In this document: positions 18,201 through 30,744 of the stretch, piece by piece
Layout: every line of letters begins with the position of its first letter
How positions within the stretch are numbered: the stretch's first letter is position 1
DNA from: Anagrus nilaparvatae
Taxonomy: Eukaryota > Arthropoda > Insecta > Hymenoptera > Mymaridae
NCBI GenBank assembly: GCA_022575985.1
Contig: JAKSXM010000272.1
Location: forward strand, 31,017,501-31,081,500
Direction of reading: 5' to 3'
Length of the DNA stretch: 64,000 bases
Program-made: the position numbers and the translations under genes
Notes under the pieces: model-generated
What the model saw: the letters and a program-made list of their open reading frames with translations, nothing else
Told to the model about the DNA's origin: nothing
Database searches by the model: none

Positions 18201-20230
18201 TAGTGAAAACTTCCCATAGAACTGAGTAAAAAGAATGATTTCTGTTTATAAAAATTTAAATAAAACACAGCTAATACTAAATTTAATTAAAATGGTCAAA
18301 AAACTAAATTAATGACAGGCACTTTACTGTGGCATTTTCTTTGTATTATATAAACTAAATTGTAAAAACTATTAATTATTGACTATAAAAAAAATAGTAC
18401 ATGCGTTGTTGCACTGCATGTGAACGTATAGTATATAATTAAATTTATTTATAATGCATAATATATTTTAATTTTTATCAATGTTTTGTCTGCTTGTTAC
18501 AAAATTAATAATATTATTTAATTTTTAGAGACAAATATTCAGTTGATAATATTTTTTTTGTTTTTTTGTATTTTTTTAATAAATGCATGATTTTATGTGT
18601 TACAAAACATTTCTTTCAGACAATTTACTTAGTATAACTAAGAAAAATGGTCAAGCAGAATCGACACATTTATAAGAACATCAGTTGGCAACATCAAATA
18701 ATAAAATATGCAGTTTTTTTATGGTATCTTATAAAAAACATTTTTTTTTTTTTTTTAATTCTAAATTTATCATTTTAATTTTTTGTTTAGATAAAAAAAA
18801 AAAATTACTTGAGGCTAAATTTTGCTTAAACAAAAAAATAAGAATTATCTTTCTGGTTAAAAGTGACTAAAAAAAAATAACTTGTGCAGACATAGAAAAA
18901 TTTAACACGTTTTTATGAGACTCAATTTAACTGGGGCTTAAATTCTTAACTTTACTTTTTTGCATTTCATTAACTTTCATTAAGAATTTTTTTAAATAAA
19001 AATAATAAAGATTAATTTATTTTAAATTGAATCTTGTAAATAATGAAAGTATCTTTTTTGAATACTTTAAACTCACAATTAAAATTCCATTCCATCAACT
19101 GATGTTTAATTTTAGTTTTATTATGAGCCCTCGTTTTTAGTAATAAAAAAGATGACCCATAATTAAACGTTGTATAACACAATAAACAAGTGTCCATATT
19201 GCACTTTGCATCCTAAAATACTTGAATCGCATGTACATTTCAAAAAATATCTTATGTATGTCAGTGCATGATACGAAATTTCATTATTATCAGGTAATGA
19301 ACTAAACGAGAAAATAAGACGTTTATAATATCAGTGATACATTTTTAAAAATAATTTATGATATTTTTCTTATGATTTTTGATATGCTAATTTAAAAAGA
19401 TTTATTTATAGGTGTATTCAAAAAATATGATAGGAAGCATGTTTGTTGAGTAACAAAATATTATTTTAGTCTTATTGCACTTTTCTCATATTTTTTATTA
19501 TTACACTTTTATTACTTCTTTGCATTTATTTAAGGCTTTTGGAATTATATTAATTAAGTGTAATTTCATTTATGAATTGACAGATTTTTATCAATTTCAA
19601 AGTATTTTTTTCTCAAAACTATATAAATAATTTAATAATTTTTCCAAATTTTCAACCCCCTGACTCTAAATTCCAATCTCTTATAGGAGCTAATTTAACT
19701 TTTTTAAAGCTTGGGTTCAGATCCGAAGTTTATTTAAGGGGGCTCCATCGCCGTCTGCTAGATTACAGAGTAATTTTTGAAATCGGGAACTATAAAATTT
19801 TTTTGTGAGAAAATATAATCAAAGCAAAAAACTTTGTGCTAAATCTGTCCGTTCTAATTTGAAATTTCTCTAACTAATATTTACTTTAAAGAATTTATTC
19901 TAGCTTAGATGTGTTACCTGCAATTCTCAACCAACTGAAAACTGTACGTGGAGTTGCAAAGAGTTTAACGATTTTTTTCGCGAAAAATGTGCAATTCATG
20001 TTTCAACTTCATACGGAGTTTTCATTTGGTTGAGGGTTGGCTACTTACTTTTCTTGTGGTGAAAGATTTGTATTTATTATAATTTTTCAAATGAAAATTT
20101 TCTAATTAAAAAAAAAAACAATTACTAAGAAAGTTATTTTTCTAAAAATGTTACAGATGCCTTAGAAACTGACGCGTCTAATGCGTCCGAAGGGGAACCA
20201 GATGATAACGACTTAATTAGACCGGATTAA
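15261..20230 (+). CDS. Spinster-type MFS transporter with two alternative last exons
   Basis: Predicted 12-helix major-facilitator protein. Spinster relatives act in late endosome/lysosome membranes on lipid-type substrates (family knowledge). Exons: 15261-15465, 15666-15862, 15933-16084, 16159-16362, 16427-16561, 16624-16885, 16949-17047, 17126-17351, then either 18620-18675 or 20157-20230. Both choices keep the frame (511 or 517 residues) and end in a stop. Family marks are [20 protein letters not shown], then [14 protein letters not shown] across the first junction, the MFS motif [11 protein letters not shown], the [20 protein letters not shown] stretch and [20 protein letters not shown]. 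The C-terminal alternatives are short, cytosolic and dissimilar: one basic and Ser/Thr-rich, one acidic (ending in LIRPD). The gene is divergent from SS18. Confidence 0.95.
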
Positions 20231-21530
20231 CAATTAAAGAATTCTTTTCTTATATTTCTTACTGCCTAGATAAAATAACTGCCTTGACTGAAAAATCAAA
20301 ATTTTGATGGGAAAAAAAGACATTTATAAAAATGAAAAAAAAAATAGTATTAAAAAATACTTTATATTCTTGAAAATTCAAGAAAAATAGCTAAGATTTT
20401 TTCTTTTACGTAAGGTACTGATAGGTATTATTTGCCAGAAAAAATGATAGTATGTTTATAAATGGTGTAATAGGACGAGAGTTTTTGCAGTAATTTGTAA
20501 ATTTATATTGATATTTTGGAAGGACTACTCCTAATAATTATTCAAAGTCATTTACTGTAAACTATTAAAAATAAGAAATTTTAATCAAGATTTTCTGCTT
20601 CCATGATAGCAATATATTTATTTGAATACAAATGGTCAGTATTTCTGCAAAGAAAAAAAAAATTATTTTTAGTCATTATGTGAAATAAAAGCTTTTTGCA
20701 TTGAACCGAAAATAGTAAATCTAATTCTTCTATAGACTGGAGGATTAAATAATTTATTTAGATTTTGATAATATCAAATTTAATGTATTTTATTAAATAC
20801 GTAATTTTTACGCTTAAAATTTACTTGTTTTTTACATGTTTAATTTTAAGAATAATTTCGACACCCTAATTTTAATTCTGCTTTTTGGTAATAATTTCAG
20901 TCTTGGAATTGGGTGTCAAAAGTCATTTACTTGTTAATAATTAGAAAAGGTTGTTTTTAATATTTTTAATATTACTAAAGTCGTTTAGTACTTATTGTAA
21001 ATAATTAAAATCGAGTCTACTTAATGTGAAATAATTTTATTACATGACTGATTTATAAAAATTGCAATTTAATATATATGACAATTTTTCTCTAGATATT
21101 AATAGCAATAAAAAAATATATATTTTTTTATATAGGTAGAAAGAGAAATGAAAAATTTACAAAAGAATTTTTTTAAATTTTATAAAAAATTATTATTAAA
21201 AAGTGCTAAAACTAGATGTAATAGGTTAGGATTAAATTTTTTATACATATTTCTTATTGCACAATATTTTCTTTTTCCTTCTAAATTATAATGACAGACT
21301 CAGAATTTTTACCGAGTTATAAGTAAGTTTTATGGGTGTATGATTTTTTTCAAATCTATATTTGTTATATTTGTTATACTTAAAAATTTTATGTATATAA
21401 ATTGTAAAAAAATTGTTTTAAACAATAGCAATTTAAATTAAAATTGTTGACAAAATTTAGCAACTCTTTGTATTACTCTTTGTATGAAAACTCCATAACC
21501 TACACTATTTTTTGTTTAATTCGTTTCTGA

Positions 21531-22918
21531 ATGGGCCCCGATTTTCGAAATTAATAGAGCGATGGAGTAATAGAATTCCCCTCCCTTTTCTATAGTTTTT
21601 GAAAAACGCTATTCTCGAAAGTGAATGGAGAACTCCTGATAGAAAATATTCCATTAAATGTTCTCCCTCGCTAGTTAGCTATGGAATCAACATAAAACAA
21701 TGGAACCCCCGCATATTAAACACGTGTTTTATATAATTTTATATTATAATATACATTTAGTGTCTTTTTATGTTCGTATAACTACAAAATCGGTATTAGG
21801 TAACATTTTTTAAAATAATTTATTTATTTTTGACAGATTTTTTTTGTTTTATTTATCTAGACATGGCTGTGTATCATTATGTAGCAAATAATTTTTAGTA
21901 ATTTAATGTATTTGCAAATGATGAATGAAGCTATTGACCATGGTGAAAGGGGAGCTAGCGAATTTTACAACAGATAAAATTTTTAGAAAATATAACTAAT
22001 AGAAATAAATATAAACAAATATATTCTTTTACTTAAAATTTTAATCTGAATATAAGTTTTAAAATATTTATTTTTGTCAGAACATTAATGGTTTGGTTTT
22101 TGGGTCGCTGACCACGAATTTCAAGGTCATTTTGTAAATAAATGTGCGGACTACCGTTAAATTTGCAAAAACTACCCCCAAAATGGGGTATTTTTTATGT
22201 ACTCGCACTTTGAGTGACCAGATTTGTCCCATATGGGTTTTTTGGGTGCCAGATCAAGAATTTAGGTTATATTTTCATGAAAAATTAATATTTCAACCTT
22301 AAATTAGCTTAAATTGCGAAAATAGCAAAAATAGCCTTATCACGAGTAGTTTTTGCTAATTTGAGCATCAAATATTAATTTATCATAAAAACATCCCTGA
22401 AATTCTTGATCTGCGACCTAAAAAACCTATATGGACTAAATCTGGGCGCTCAGTGTGCGAAAATAGCTGAAATACCCTTTTTTGGGGGTAGTTTTAGCTA
22501 ATTTAAGGGTGAAATATAAGTATGTTATAATTATAAGTAATTTAATGTTTTAAATTTCAAATTCCAAAATTCTAATTTTTCATTCTTATTTATAATTTTT
22601 AAATATTATTATTTATTAAAAATAAATAAAATGAATTATAACATTATGGAATCATTACTTGAGTCGAAATATAAAATATTTGAATAGTTTTAAATTACTC
22701 AGCTTAACGCGCTTTTAAAACTTCGCTTTCATTGGCCGAGAGATAATAAACATGACGGCAACATAGTGATATTATTCTCCCTCAATAGAAACAGGGAGAA
22801 TGGAAAAAACTCCACTCCACTTATTTTGAAAATACATCTGTTTATTATTAATGGAGTAGTTTTTAAGAGTGGAGTTCCATTACTCTATTATTCTATCAGA
22901 TTCGAAAATCGAGGCCAT
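21531..22918. mobile_element. Inverted-repeat element with a second foldback nested inside
   Basis: The outer ends read ATGGGCCCCGATTTTCGAA (left) and TTCGAAAATCGAGGCCAT (right), followed inward by related AGTAATAGAATTCC / GGAGTTCCATTACT words. The inner part (about 22090-22530) is itself an imperfect palindrome made of the GGGTCGCTGACCACGAA / AAATTTGCAAAAACTACCCC repeat that also forms the arms of the element at 41.3-44.9 kb. No transposase is seen. Confidence 0.65.
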
Positions 22919-23011
22919 GATATATGAGAGGGAACGCAATGAAGTTGACTAATTACAAGGAGAGGGGGGGGGGTCACTACTGCATTTAGAACCCCAGTAA
23001 TAGATACTATG

Positions 23012-23146
23012 TGTTTCAGATCAACAAGATTCTCTATAACCAATCATATTTATAACTAGATAATCTGTCTCTCTCTTACTCGTTATTTTACTAGCTTATG
23101 ATTGGCTTTCCAAAAAGGATATCTTGTTGATCTAAAACAGACTGTA
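23012..23146. mobile_element. Short MITE-like inverted repeat
   Basis: GTTTCAGATCAACAAGAT, then ACCAATCATA about 20 bases on, is mirrored by TATGATTGG and ATATCTTGTTGATCTAAAAC at the other end. The element is about 135 bp, with no coding capacity. Confidence 0.6.
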
Positions 23147-26100
23147 TATAGATCCATTTGAGCCTGTATAAATAAATAATTTAGACAAAAATATTTTCCT
23201 GCATAAAAAGAGTTACTTTTTCGGTTTATTTGGTTAGATTTTCAAAATTTTTAACCAATTTTAATTTATAAAAAAAAAAAAATAAGAAAGTAATGATCAA
23301 TGAAATTTAATAAATCATAATTTCAAGAAGTTCTTAGAATATTTAAAAGGATTTTAGACTCTTTTAAGATAGTGGATAATTTTTTTTTCTGTACTGCGGC
23401 CCAAAAGTACGTATTTTCTCGCCACAGTCGCAGAAAAATTTTGTATAAAATCCTCGGCCATAAACAAAAAATGACCCAAATCGCAGTTTACCATCCACGG
23501 CTTCGCCTCGGAAGGTAATTTACGTGCGATTTGGGCCATTCTTTATTTTTCTGGCCTAGGAACGTAATACACTATTACACAACTAGGGCAAAAAAGCCTA
23601 TTTTCTACCCTAGGGGAACGGCATTGTTGCCCGTTATATGTAAAACTATGTTTTACACGGGACAAAATATGGGGTACGACTAGTCAAAACCAATATTTTG
23701 GTTTAAAAAATAGCTATTACTTTTCATTTCTTTTCTTGAGGCCCTGTGTCATTTTTTTGTCTATCATCATGAGAATGTCCAGAAACTTTCAAAAAAAGTT
23801 AAAAACTTCCGAAGATTACATTTTCTTCAATTTCACAAACCATGCGGTTCCGTTTTTCAAAATAAAATGGTGTTGTTATAATAACTTTAGATATTATAAA
23901 TTAGTGAAATTTCATTTTAGGTAAAAAACTTTAAAATTTTGACCTCAAAATATGAAAGAGCAAATCTTTTCAATTAGGAAAACAGTTGTTTAAAATAGTT
24001 TAACTTTTTGTAAGTTTACAACTTGAAAATGCAATTGCCCATTTAAGTCCGTCAAAATAAAAAATAAATAAAGTTAAATTGTAAAAAAAGTAGCCTTGAT
24101 TTTACTATCGTGAGAGTAAATTCAAGGTCAGTTTTTGTATAAAAATTTATGTTTGGATAAATTTTTCAAATCCAGACTAGTTTTAAAAATTTTGCTGATT
24201 TGGAAATAAAGATGTTTTTCAAAATATCAAAAATTCTTATTAGCTTATTATTTCTTTAGCAGTAAAAATCGAAGGATCCTAAAAGCATGGCTAAATAAAA
24301 CAATAGTTATATAAATTTTCTTTTTTATTAGTAACATATTAAAGATGATTTATCATAATACGTGCCAGTTGAACTTGGTTGAACTAGACATTAATCAATA
24401 TAAGATGAAAGTTTAAGTAGATAAAGACGCTTTGGTCAGACAGCCGGGGAATTTTATTACGTCTGACTCTATCGTCTGTATCTACTAGCTATAGTGATTC
24501 TTTCATGTTATGGAGCACCTTAGTATAGTAATATTAGAAATAGATATTTTTTTACGATTATTATTACAGTTTAGCGATAATAAAAGCCATAAATATATTT
24601 CCTAACGACGGTCTAGTTATTTTTTTTCTTTCTTATCTTACATTAGATAATTTTACACATGATTCATTAAACACCTGTTTATTTAATAAATGTAATTTAC
24701 TTTGCTGACTCATTCAACTATTTTATATCCGTGTAACGATACGTTTAAGCCGATAATTTATTAAGTGTAAATAATTTATAAATGCACAATTTTTTTAAAA
24801 ACCTTTGGCTTTGTAGGTCGTATTAAAATTAATACACAAACAATTTTTTCTCTCTCTTTTTTTTCAACTATTCTCATTGTAGTTTGTTTTTTAAATAATT
24901 AATTAATTACTCGAATATTCGCACGATTTTTAATAAGAAATTTCCCTGGCTTATTTAGAAACTTTTCGTTTGCGCTTAAAAAAGAGAAGAAATGGTAGAA
25001 AATTAACTACCACAATTAAACAAAAGATCATTCAGAGTATAGCATAAAATACAATTTTTCGATAAGATATTTTTTTAAAGTAAAAAAGACGAAGCTTTAT
25101 GTCTCTGGGAAATTTTGTCGGCAAGTATTTATTTAAATCATTTAAGCACAGCTATAAATAAAATTTGTTTATCGTACATAAATTTTCGAAATATAAACTT
25201 TATTGCTACAACAAGGAAAAGCAAAAGATACGTATTTTCTAGATAATAAACAGAGGGCAAATTTGGCTTTTATAAATTTACTTCTATTATTGTAATTATT
25301 ATCAGAGAGCATTAGAAGGAAATTACAATAATATTGCAGAATTGCAAATTACGTAATGGTTCAGCACATTAGCCTTTGATTTAGTAAAAATTAAAAATGC
25401 GTTTATAGTTATTTTTATCTCGGAAAATAATTAATTTATATTTTGGCACGAATTTCAATTTTTTTTCAATGTGTAAATCTTTATTTTTTGACTAAACATT
25501 TTTTTCCAAGTTGATGCTTCCCAAAAGATTAATATAGCAGAGGCTTTTTTTTATTTGCCTGTTTATCGTTTTCTAAAAACTAAAATCTTTTAATAGGGAA
25601 AATCGCAGATGCCATAAGCAGATTTTATTTCTTCTTTGTTGCTCACGAAGATCAAAAAGCATGAAATTTGTTATAAAGCATTAGGAAAAAAACAATTAAA
25701 AGAAGCTGAAAGTAATTATAAACATTAACTAAACTTGAACATCAAGTCAGTCGGATAACTTTAGTACTATACTTTTTTCATTAAGAATTTTTCATTATTC
25801 TGATAAAAGTAAAAGTTTTTTTTTCTTCATAAAGTTAGCTTTTGTATCTGATTTATGCAATTAAAAAATATCGAGACTTCTGAAAGAAAACTTAAGATCT
25901 TTTAAATTCTTTTCTAATAATTATTTAAGTGTAGATAATCTTGCTTTGGGATAAATACATAACTGTTTACTCTGCACTCTTAAATTTTATTTTTCGAAGC
26001 TATGTGGCTTTAAAAAAACGTCAACTTTGACTGTTGATACATTTTACTGATGATGGCTCGCACTACTATACAGAGCCGAAATAAACCATTTTTTATAAGA

Positions 26101-27979
26101 CTGACAAACGATTCCATCAATTTTTAATTAAAGCAATTATATTGTCAGAAAACTTTATTGGTAAAAATTACCCTTTTGATTAGTAAAATAATTTCAAGTT
26201 GTCAAAATGGCGTTTCATGTTATTTTTTACCAACACATATATTATAAACTACCCGCATAGGAAAAAAAAATTACTATTAATTTTAGTAGAATTTATTTAT
26301 ACATTTTTTTCTCGCAAGTGACAAAATTTGGTTTCAGATACTATATAAGGAACCAAAATCGTATGAATTATAAAATATAAATTATTTAAAAAAAAATTTT
26401 AAAAAAAATTAAAAAAAAAAACATTAAACAATGTAAGAGAGTGAGAGTATAATAAAATTTTGTAGCAATCTTCTTCAAGAAAAATTACCCTTAATTGTAG
26501 TAAAAAATAATGGACAAAAGGGTAAAATGTAATATTTTCAATTCATCAAATAACTTTACTAAAATTAATAGTAAAATCTTCCAGTTGCAAAAGTAGATTT
26601 TACTCTACATTTTTTCTCAGTGCATGTTCCATATTGGCTAATAGAATATCTTTTAATTATGTCAAAATAACCTTCAAAATCGACCGCAAACTACAGTTTT
26701 TTGGTAGTAGGGCTGATTGTTCTGGTTTTGGACTATTTTTGAAAAACGACAAGCTACAGAAATCAGAGTAACCTTGCAGTGTATCGTTATAGATATTTAT
26801 TTATATCACTCGAAAAAAATAAAAAATTAAATGAAAATTTTTTATTATTTATTTATTTTGTAACATTTATTATCTTGTAATATTTATTATTTTAATAAAA
26901 AGTATAAATTTTATAAATTAATATGTCAAGATATTACATAAAATTCAAAAAATAAGTATATAGCATAAAAAGTAATTTGTTTGTTTAAGCGTGATATTAT
27001 ATTAAAAATTAAAAATTTTCTGTTTATTTTTGTAATATAAAAAAAATAAAGTCATAATATGAGAGTAGTTTCATTTTTACGATTTCAAAATTATGACAAA
27101 CTTTTTTTAAACTCTTTTAATGCGTACTTAGCTTTTTTTTAAATTAAAATACCTTAATTTTGACTCTTCGTTTTTCCTATACGAGGATTTTGTTGATGAA
27201 AAAAGTAACATGACGATAATTTATTACATCCGTTTGGAAGCGAAGCTCATGTTCTTCTCTATATCATATTGTTATCATTGAACTTGTTTGTTTTGTGTTT
27301 TGCTGTCTAAGCTTCTTCGTGATGAATTTATATAATTTTAATTAAACTAATTCTAAGTCATCACGGAATTTCCATAAGTTTAGTAAACTTATTCAAAATT
27401 ATATTCATGAGCTAATTAAACAAATTATTTATTGTCTTACAACTTTTTATTAATTAATTTATTTTATTTAGTTTTAATTTGCGAAAGAAAATTCCTAATT
27501 TAAATTGAGGAAAATCTTCTCTTCCAATTAGTGCATTTTTTTTAATTGCTACTAATCAGTTGAAGCTTCAAACGAACAAAATTTTTTCTCATTACGCGAG
27601 CTTCGGTGAAGTTTATTTTTATAGCAGAGTAATTTATTTTTTTAATAGCTAGAAAGCACGTATTTTTCAAGAAAGCATAAATATGATTTCTCCTTGAGTC
27701 CTTGTAAAAAGAAAAAATGACTTATGACTCTTGACCATAATAAAAAAAAGCTCCAGTTGGCAATTTACATCTTCAGCTTCACTTTGGGTCTATATCGTTT
27801 TTAAATTTGCTTGTCAAAGCTGACTTTTTTAGCGCAATAAAAGAAAATGGAATTCTTACATCGATCAAACTTCAGCAGTTACTTCTTGTTTTCAATATTC
27901 AAAAACGAAGATATAGGCCATTGAATAAAGATCTCGACTTGGACAAAAATCCTCCAGAAATGAAAAGTTGCGGAATGTG

Positions 27980-27985
27980 TTGGTT
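27980..27985. repeat. Left 6-bp target-site duplication of the Polinton
   Basis: TTGGTT immediately before the 5'-AGTAGTATACC terminus. It equals TTGGTT at 41289-41294, right after the other terminus. A 6-bp duplication and 5'-AG ends are characteristic of Polinton/Maverick elements. Confidence 0.93.
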
Positions 27986-28086
27986 AGTAGTATACCAAAG
28001 GGGAAGATACCCCATCGAAAGATACCCCATCGGAGACATACCCCATCGGAGACATACCCCATCGAAAGATACCCCATCGGAGACAT
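27986..28086. repeat. Polinton left TIR, outer part (iteron-like repeats)
   Basis: Starts AGTAGTATACCAAAGGGGAA and runs into tandem 14-16-base units of the form GATACCCCATCG(A/G)A and GACATACCCCATCGGA. There are more units than at the right end. The repeat is cut by the MITE at 28087 and resumes at 29437. Confidence 0.9.
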
Positions 28087-29436
28087 TAGACTGACAAAAA
28101 AAAATCGACTTTTCGATTTTTTAAGGTGCTCAAGCGTTTTTGGGTACCACTTTATGAAAAAAAAAGCCCTAGGTAAAGCGCATCTAAAAATATTTAGTCG
28201 TTGGACAGCGCCAAAGCGTTTTCGATTTTTGAAAATTGGTCCAGGAGCGCCGGGGGTATTACAGCTACTAAATTTAAAAGGCAACAAAAAAATAAAACTT
28301 CGGGAGGTATTTCATAGTTTTTTTGGTCACTAAAAACGATGAAATCATTTATTTTGAATTATTTCTTTAAGCCAAAAAGTTATGATCTAATTTCGGTCTT
28401 AAAAATATCAAAAATTGGACAGTTTTTGGCGTCAAAAACATGCTGCGGACTAAAAAATGTTTAGAAATTATTTTAAAGGGGTATTTCGAATGATCATTGG
28501 GTCACTAAAAACGATGAAATCGGTTATTTTCATTTATTCTTTACGGATTCAGAGTTATGCGCCAAATATTGTAGCTTGATTTCCCAAATATAGCATTTTT
28601 TTGAGTTAAATGACTGTCAAGCGTACAGGGAACTTTTTTGAGCCTCTAGAAAGGTAAGTTATCATAGTTTTGTGTTTTTTAAACACCGATGCATTGGTTG
28701 CTTCGATTTTTTTATGTATTTTTATTATTTTATTATTTTTATTATTTATATTATTTTATTATTTTTATTATTTTTATTTTTTTATGTATTTTTTTATTTA
28801 TTTATTATTTTTTTATTACAACCAATGCATCGGTGTTCAAAAAACACAAAACTATGATAACATACCTTTCTAGAGGCTCAAAAGAGTTCTCTGTAAGCTT
28901 GACATTGACATTTAACTCAAAAAAATGCTATATTTGGGAAATCAAGCTACATTATTTGGCGCATAACTCTGAATCAGTAAAGAATAAATGAAAATAACCG
29001 ATTTCATCGTTTTTAGTGACCCAATGATCATTCGAAATACCCCTTTAAAATAATTTCTAAACATTTTTTAGTCCGCAGCATGTTTTTGACGCCAAAAACT
29101 GTCCAATTTTTGATATTTTTAAGACCGAAATTAGCTTATAACTTTTTGCCTTAAAGAAATAATTCAAAATAAATGATTCCATCGTTTTTAGTGACCAAAA
29201 AAACTATGAAATACCCTCCGAAGTTTTATTTTTTTGTTGCCTTTTAAATTTAGTAGCTGTAATCCCCCCCGACGCTCCTGAACCAATTTTCAAAAATCGA
29301 AAACGCTTTGGCGCTGTCCAACGACTAAATATTTTTAGATGCGCTTTACCTAGGGCTTTTTTTTTCATAAAGTGGTACCCAAAAACGCTTGAGCACCTTA
29401 AAAAATCGAAAAGTCGATTTTTTTTTTGTCAGTCTA
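28087..29436. mobile_element. 1350-bp palindromic MITE (8-bp TSD, hAT-like) inside the Polinton TIR
   Basis: Termini TAGACTGACAAAAAAAAATC and the exact inverse TTTTTGTCAGTCTA are flanked by GGAGACAT at 28079-28086 and 29437-29444. Two arms of about 600 bases are close inverted copies (for example GGTACCACTTTATGAAAAAA and its complement, and GTCACTAAAAACGATGAAAT). They meet at a low-complexity ATT/TTTA-rich centre (about 28720-28815) bounded by GATGCATTGGTTG and its inverse. An 8-bp duplication suggests hAT mobilisation. It has no coding capacity; the open frames over it are artefacts of the palindrome. Confidence 0.92.
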
Positions 29437-29822
29437 GGAGACATACCCCATCGGAGACATACCCCCAGAGGTGTGTCGGTAATGTAGGGTTGAGTCGGTA
29501 AGGTAGGGCCAAGTCGATAATGCAGATTGATGTTGGTAAAAAAAATTTCGCTGTGGGCAGGGTTCGAACCTGCGCGGGTTTTTGTTAACCCATTGCCCTC
29601 GATAGCAACCCTTAACCACTTGGATACCACAGCATATGTAATAATAGAGCACTAACATGGCCTAAGTAATTAGGTCTTGTTAGTGATCTTTTATGTGGGA
29701 AGGGTGGGGGTAAAAATAAAAAGAATCAAATAGAATTAAAACATTTATTTATATAAATTACATTATTTTTTTGCTTTTTTAATACTTTTAGATTTATTTT
29801 GTACTTTCTTAAGTTTTGGTTT
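29437..29822. repeat. Polinton left TIR, inner part
   Basis: Inverted copy of 40857-41252. It contains, from outside in, the last CCCCATCGGAGACAT units, three imperfect 19-base units (GTCGGTAATGTAGGGTTGA type), a T8 tract, the tRNA-like gene, and the last 19 codons plus stop of the leftmost protein gene. Similarity stops abruptly after AAGTTTTGGTTT at 29822. Confidence 0.92.
29549..29633 (-). tRNA. tRNA-Ser(CGA)-like gene, left TIR copy
   Basis: The same 85 nt as the right-TIR copy, on the opposite strand. On the minus strand it folds with a 7-bp acceptor stem GCTGTGG/CCACAGC, a D arm containing AAGTGGTTAAGG (box A), a long class-II variable arm (GGGTT/AACCC) and a 5-bp T stem with TTCGAAC in the loop (box B). 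A T8 pol III terminator is at 29538-29545. The anticodon loop is odd (see the right copy). Confidence 0.88.
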
Positions 29823-30398
29823 GACTTGAGTTTCCACTTGTAGTTCATTTCTCTTTTGAATTATATTGTAGAAACCATATGAGATGAGTATCATTTCTTT
29901 TTCAATAGGTGTTGTAGCATTTTCTGTAATTTTTTTCTCTACATCATCAGATGAATCATCTGCATTCAATAGTGAAAGAAATTTTTCATAAGCTTCTTTA
30001 ACTTCTGGAATTCTACTGCTTATTTGATCGTGATAGTATTCGATAGTTGGATATGCTTTTTGTAGAAGCTTAGCTGACTCAGTTGATAGAGTTATTTTGA
30101 AACCTTTTTGAGTAAATCTAACCCCATCATAAAAACCAATAAGAGTTTTTGAAATTTTTATTCCTCCATCTAATTCTGGCCAAGTTTTGTTTGGACCTAC
30201 ACCCATAGTTATTCCATTATGAACATAATCATCTAGATTTATTGAGCAAAATTGTTGTAAAGCTTTCAATGAAAATATGGTCTCATTATCCTTTGAATTG
30301 TTTACTGCTGTTATTAACAAATGTACATCTGGAATAATATGTATACCGAGGTGAAGGTCTACACCAGACCCCAATGAAATCAAAATGTTATTAATCAT
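29763..30398 (-). CDS. Conserved Polinton protein of unknown function (left-end gene)
   Basis: 211 residues from the ATG at 30398. I do not recognise a domain. It opens hydrophobic (MINNILISLGSGVDLHLGIH), has a central stretch with FCSINLDDYVHNGITMGVGP, and ends in a very basic Lys-rich tail encoded inside the left TIR, so the right TIR carries a copy of its 3' end. The open frame continues upstream to 30581 without an ATG. I think the true start is 30398, because a 61-nt intron (30400-30460, GTAAAT...TTTTTACAG) appears to lie in the 5' leader and the predicted transcription start is near 30590. The neighbours are virion genes, so a structural or accessory virion role is possible but only inferred. 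Confidence 0.75.
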   Translation of the reverse strand: MINNILISLGSGVDLHLGIHIIPDVHLLITAVNNSKDNETIFSLKALQQFCSINLDDYVHNGITMGVGPNKTWPELDGGIKISKTLIGFYDGVRFTQKGFKITLSTESAKLLQKAYPTIEYYHDQISSRIPEVKEAYEKFLSLLNADDSSDDVEKKITENATTPIEKEMILISYGFYNIIQKRNELQVETQVKPKLKKVQNKSKSIKKAKK

Positions 30399-30586
30399 TC
30401 TGTAAAAATAAAAGGTTATAAATATTGAATTTAAAAATAATTTCGAAAAATTATATTTACTTAATGAAATTGCTCTAGAAGAAGTCAACTTGGTGATTCT
30501 GCAGTTGCTCAAGAAAAAGTCAAGTCGTATACACAACCTGGTAGATTTCCAGAGAGAGCTGTTTACACAAGCCCTGATCAAAGCAG

Positions 30587-30621
30587 GAATGAGAATTTAT
30601 TTTAAAGAAATTTAATTTATA
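30587..30621 (-). promoter_or_regulatory. TATA/initiator promoter of the left-end Polinton gene
   Basis: On the minus strand TATAAATT starts at 30621 and the initiator TCATTC has its A at 30590, 31 bases downstream. The same geometry appears before other genes of this element. Confidence 0.65.
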
Positions 30622-30744
30622 ATGTTATCCCCACTTTTTTTTTTATACCCCTACCTGTTTTTTTATCCCCTCCAAAGAAATTAAAAGGAGATGAGAAATA
30701 AATAAAAAAGATATAGGTTATATTTTGTTTTATTGATAAAAAAA

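Larger units (their letters stand above)
20231..27917. other. Gene-poor AT-rich region
   Basis: About 7.7 kb without a supportable gene. Visible structure: the nested foldback at 21531-22918, a small inverted-repeat element at about 23012-23146, and a patch at about 23385-23640 rich in CGCAGTTT and GATTTGGGCCAT motifs that resembles 57380-57420 and may be an old transposon piece. Around 26240-26620 scattered inverted words (ACTATTAATTTTAGTA and its complement) suggest another degraded MITE, but I cannot fix its ends. All open frames here are short and lack codon structure. Confidence 0.5.

Noticed and set aside
27981..28100. GATACCCCATCG repeats as a telomere-like or satellite region of the host
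   Set aside because: They also occur just inside the right terminus in inverted orientation, so they belong to the element's TIR.
27807..28991. Several open frames of 60-130 codons on both strands
   Set aside because: They fall in the Polinton iterons and the palindromic MITE, mirror each other at 29346-29658 and have no domain; the central ones are translations of ATT/TTTA runs.
29346..29658. Open frames at the inner left TIR, repeated at 41049-41303
   Set aside because: They are translations of the tRNA-like gene and the iterons.
30399..30581. N-terminal extension of the left-end Polinton protein
   Set aside because: No ATG; a donor and acceptor flank a 61-nt intron and the promoter predicts this stretch is an untranslated leader.
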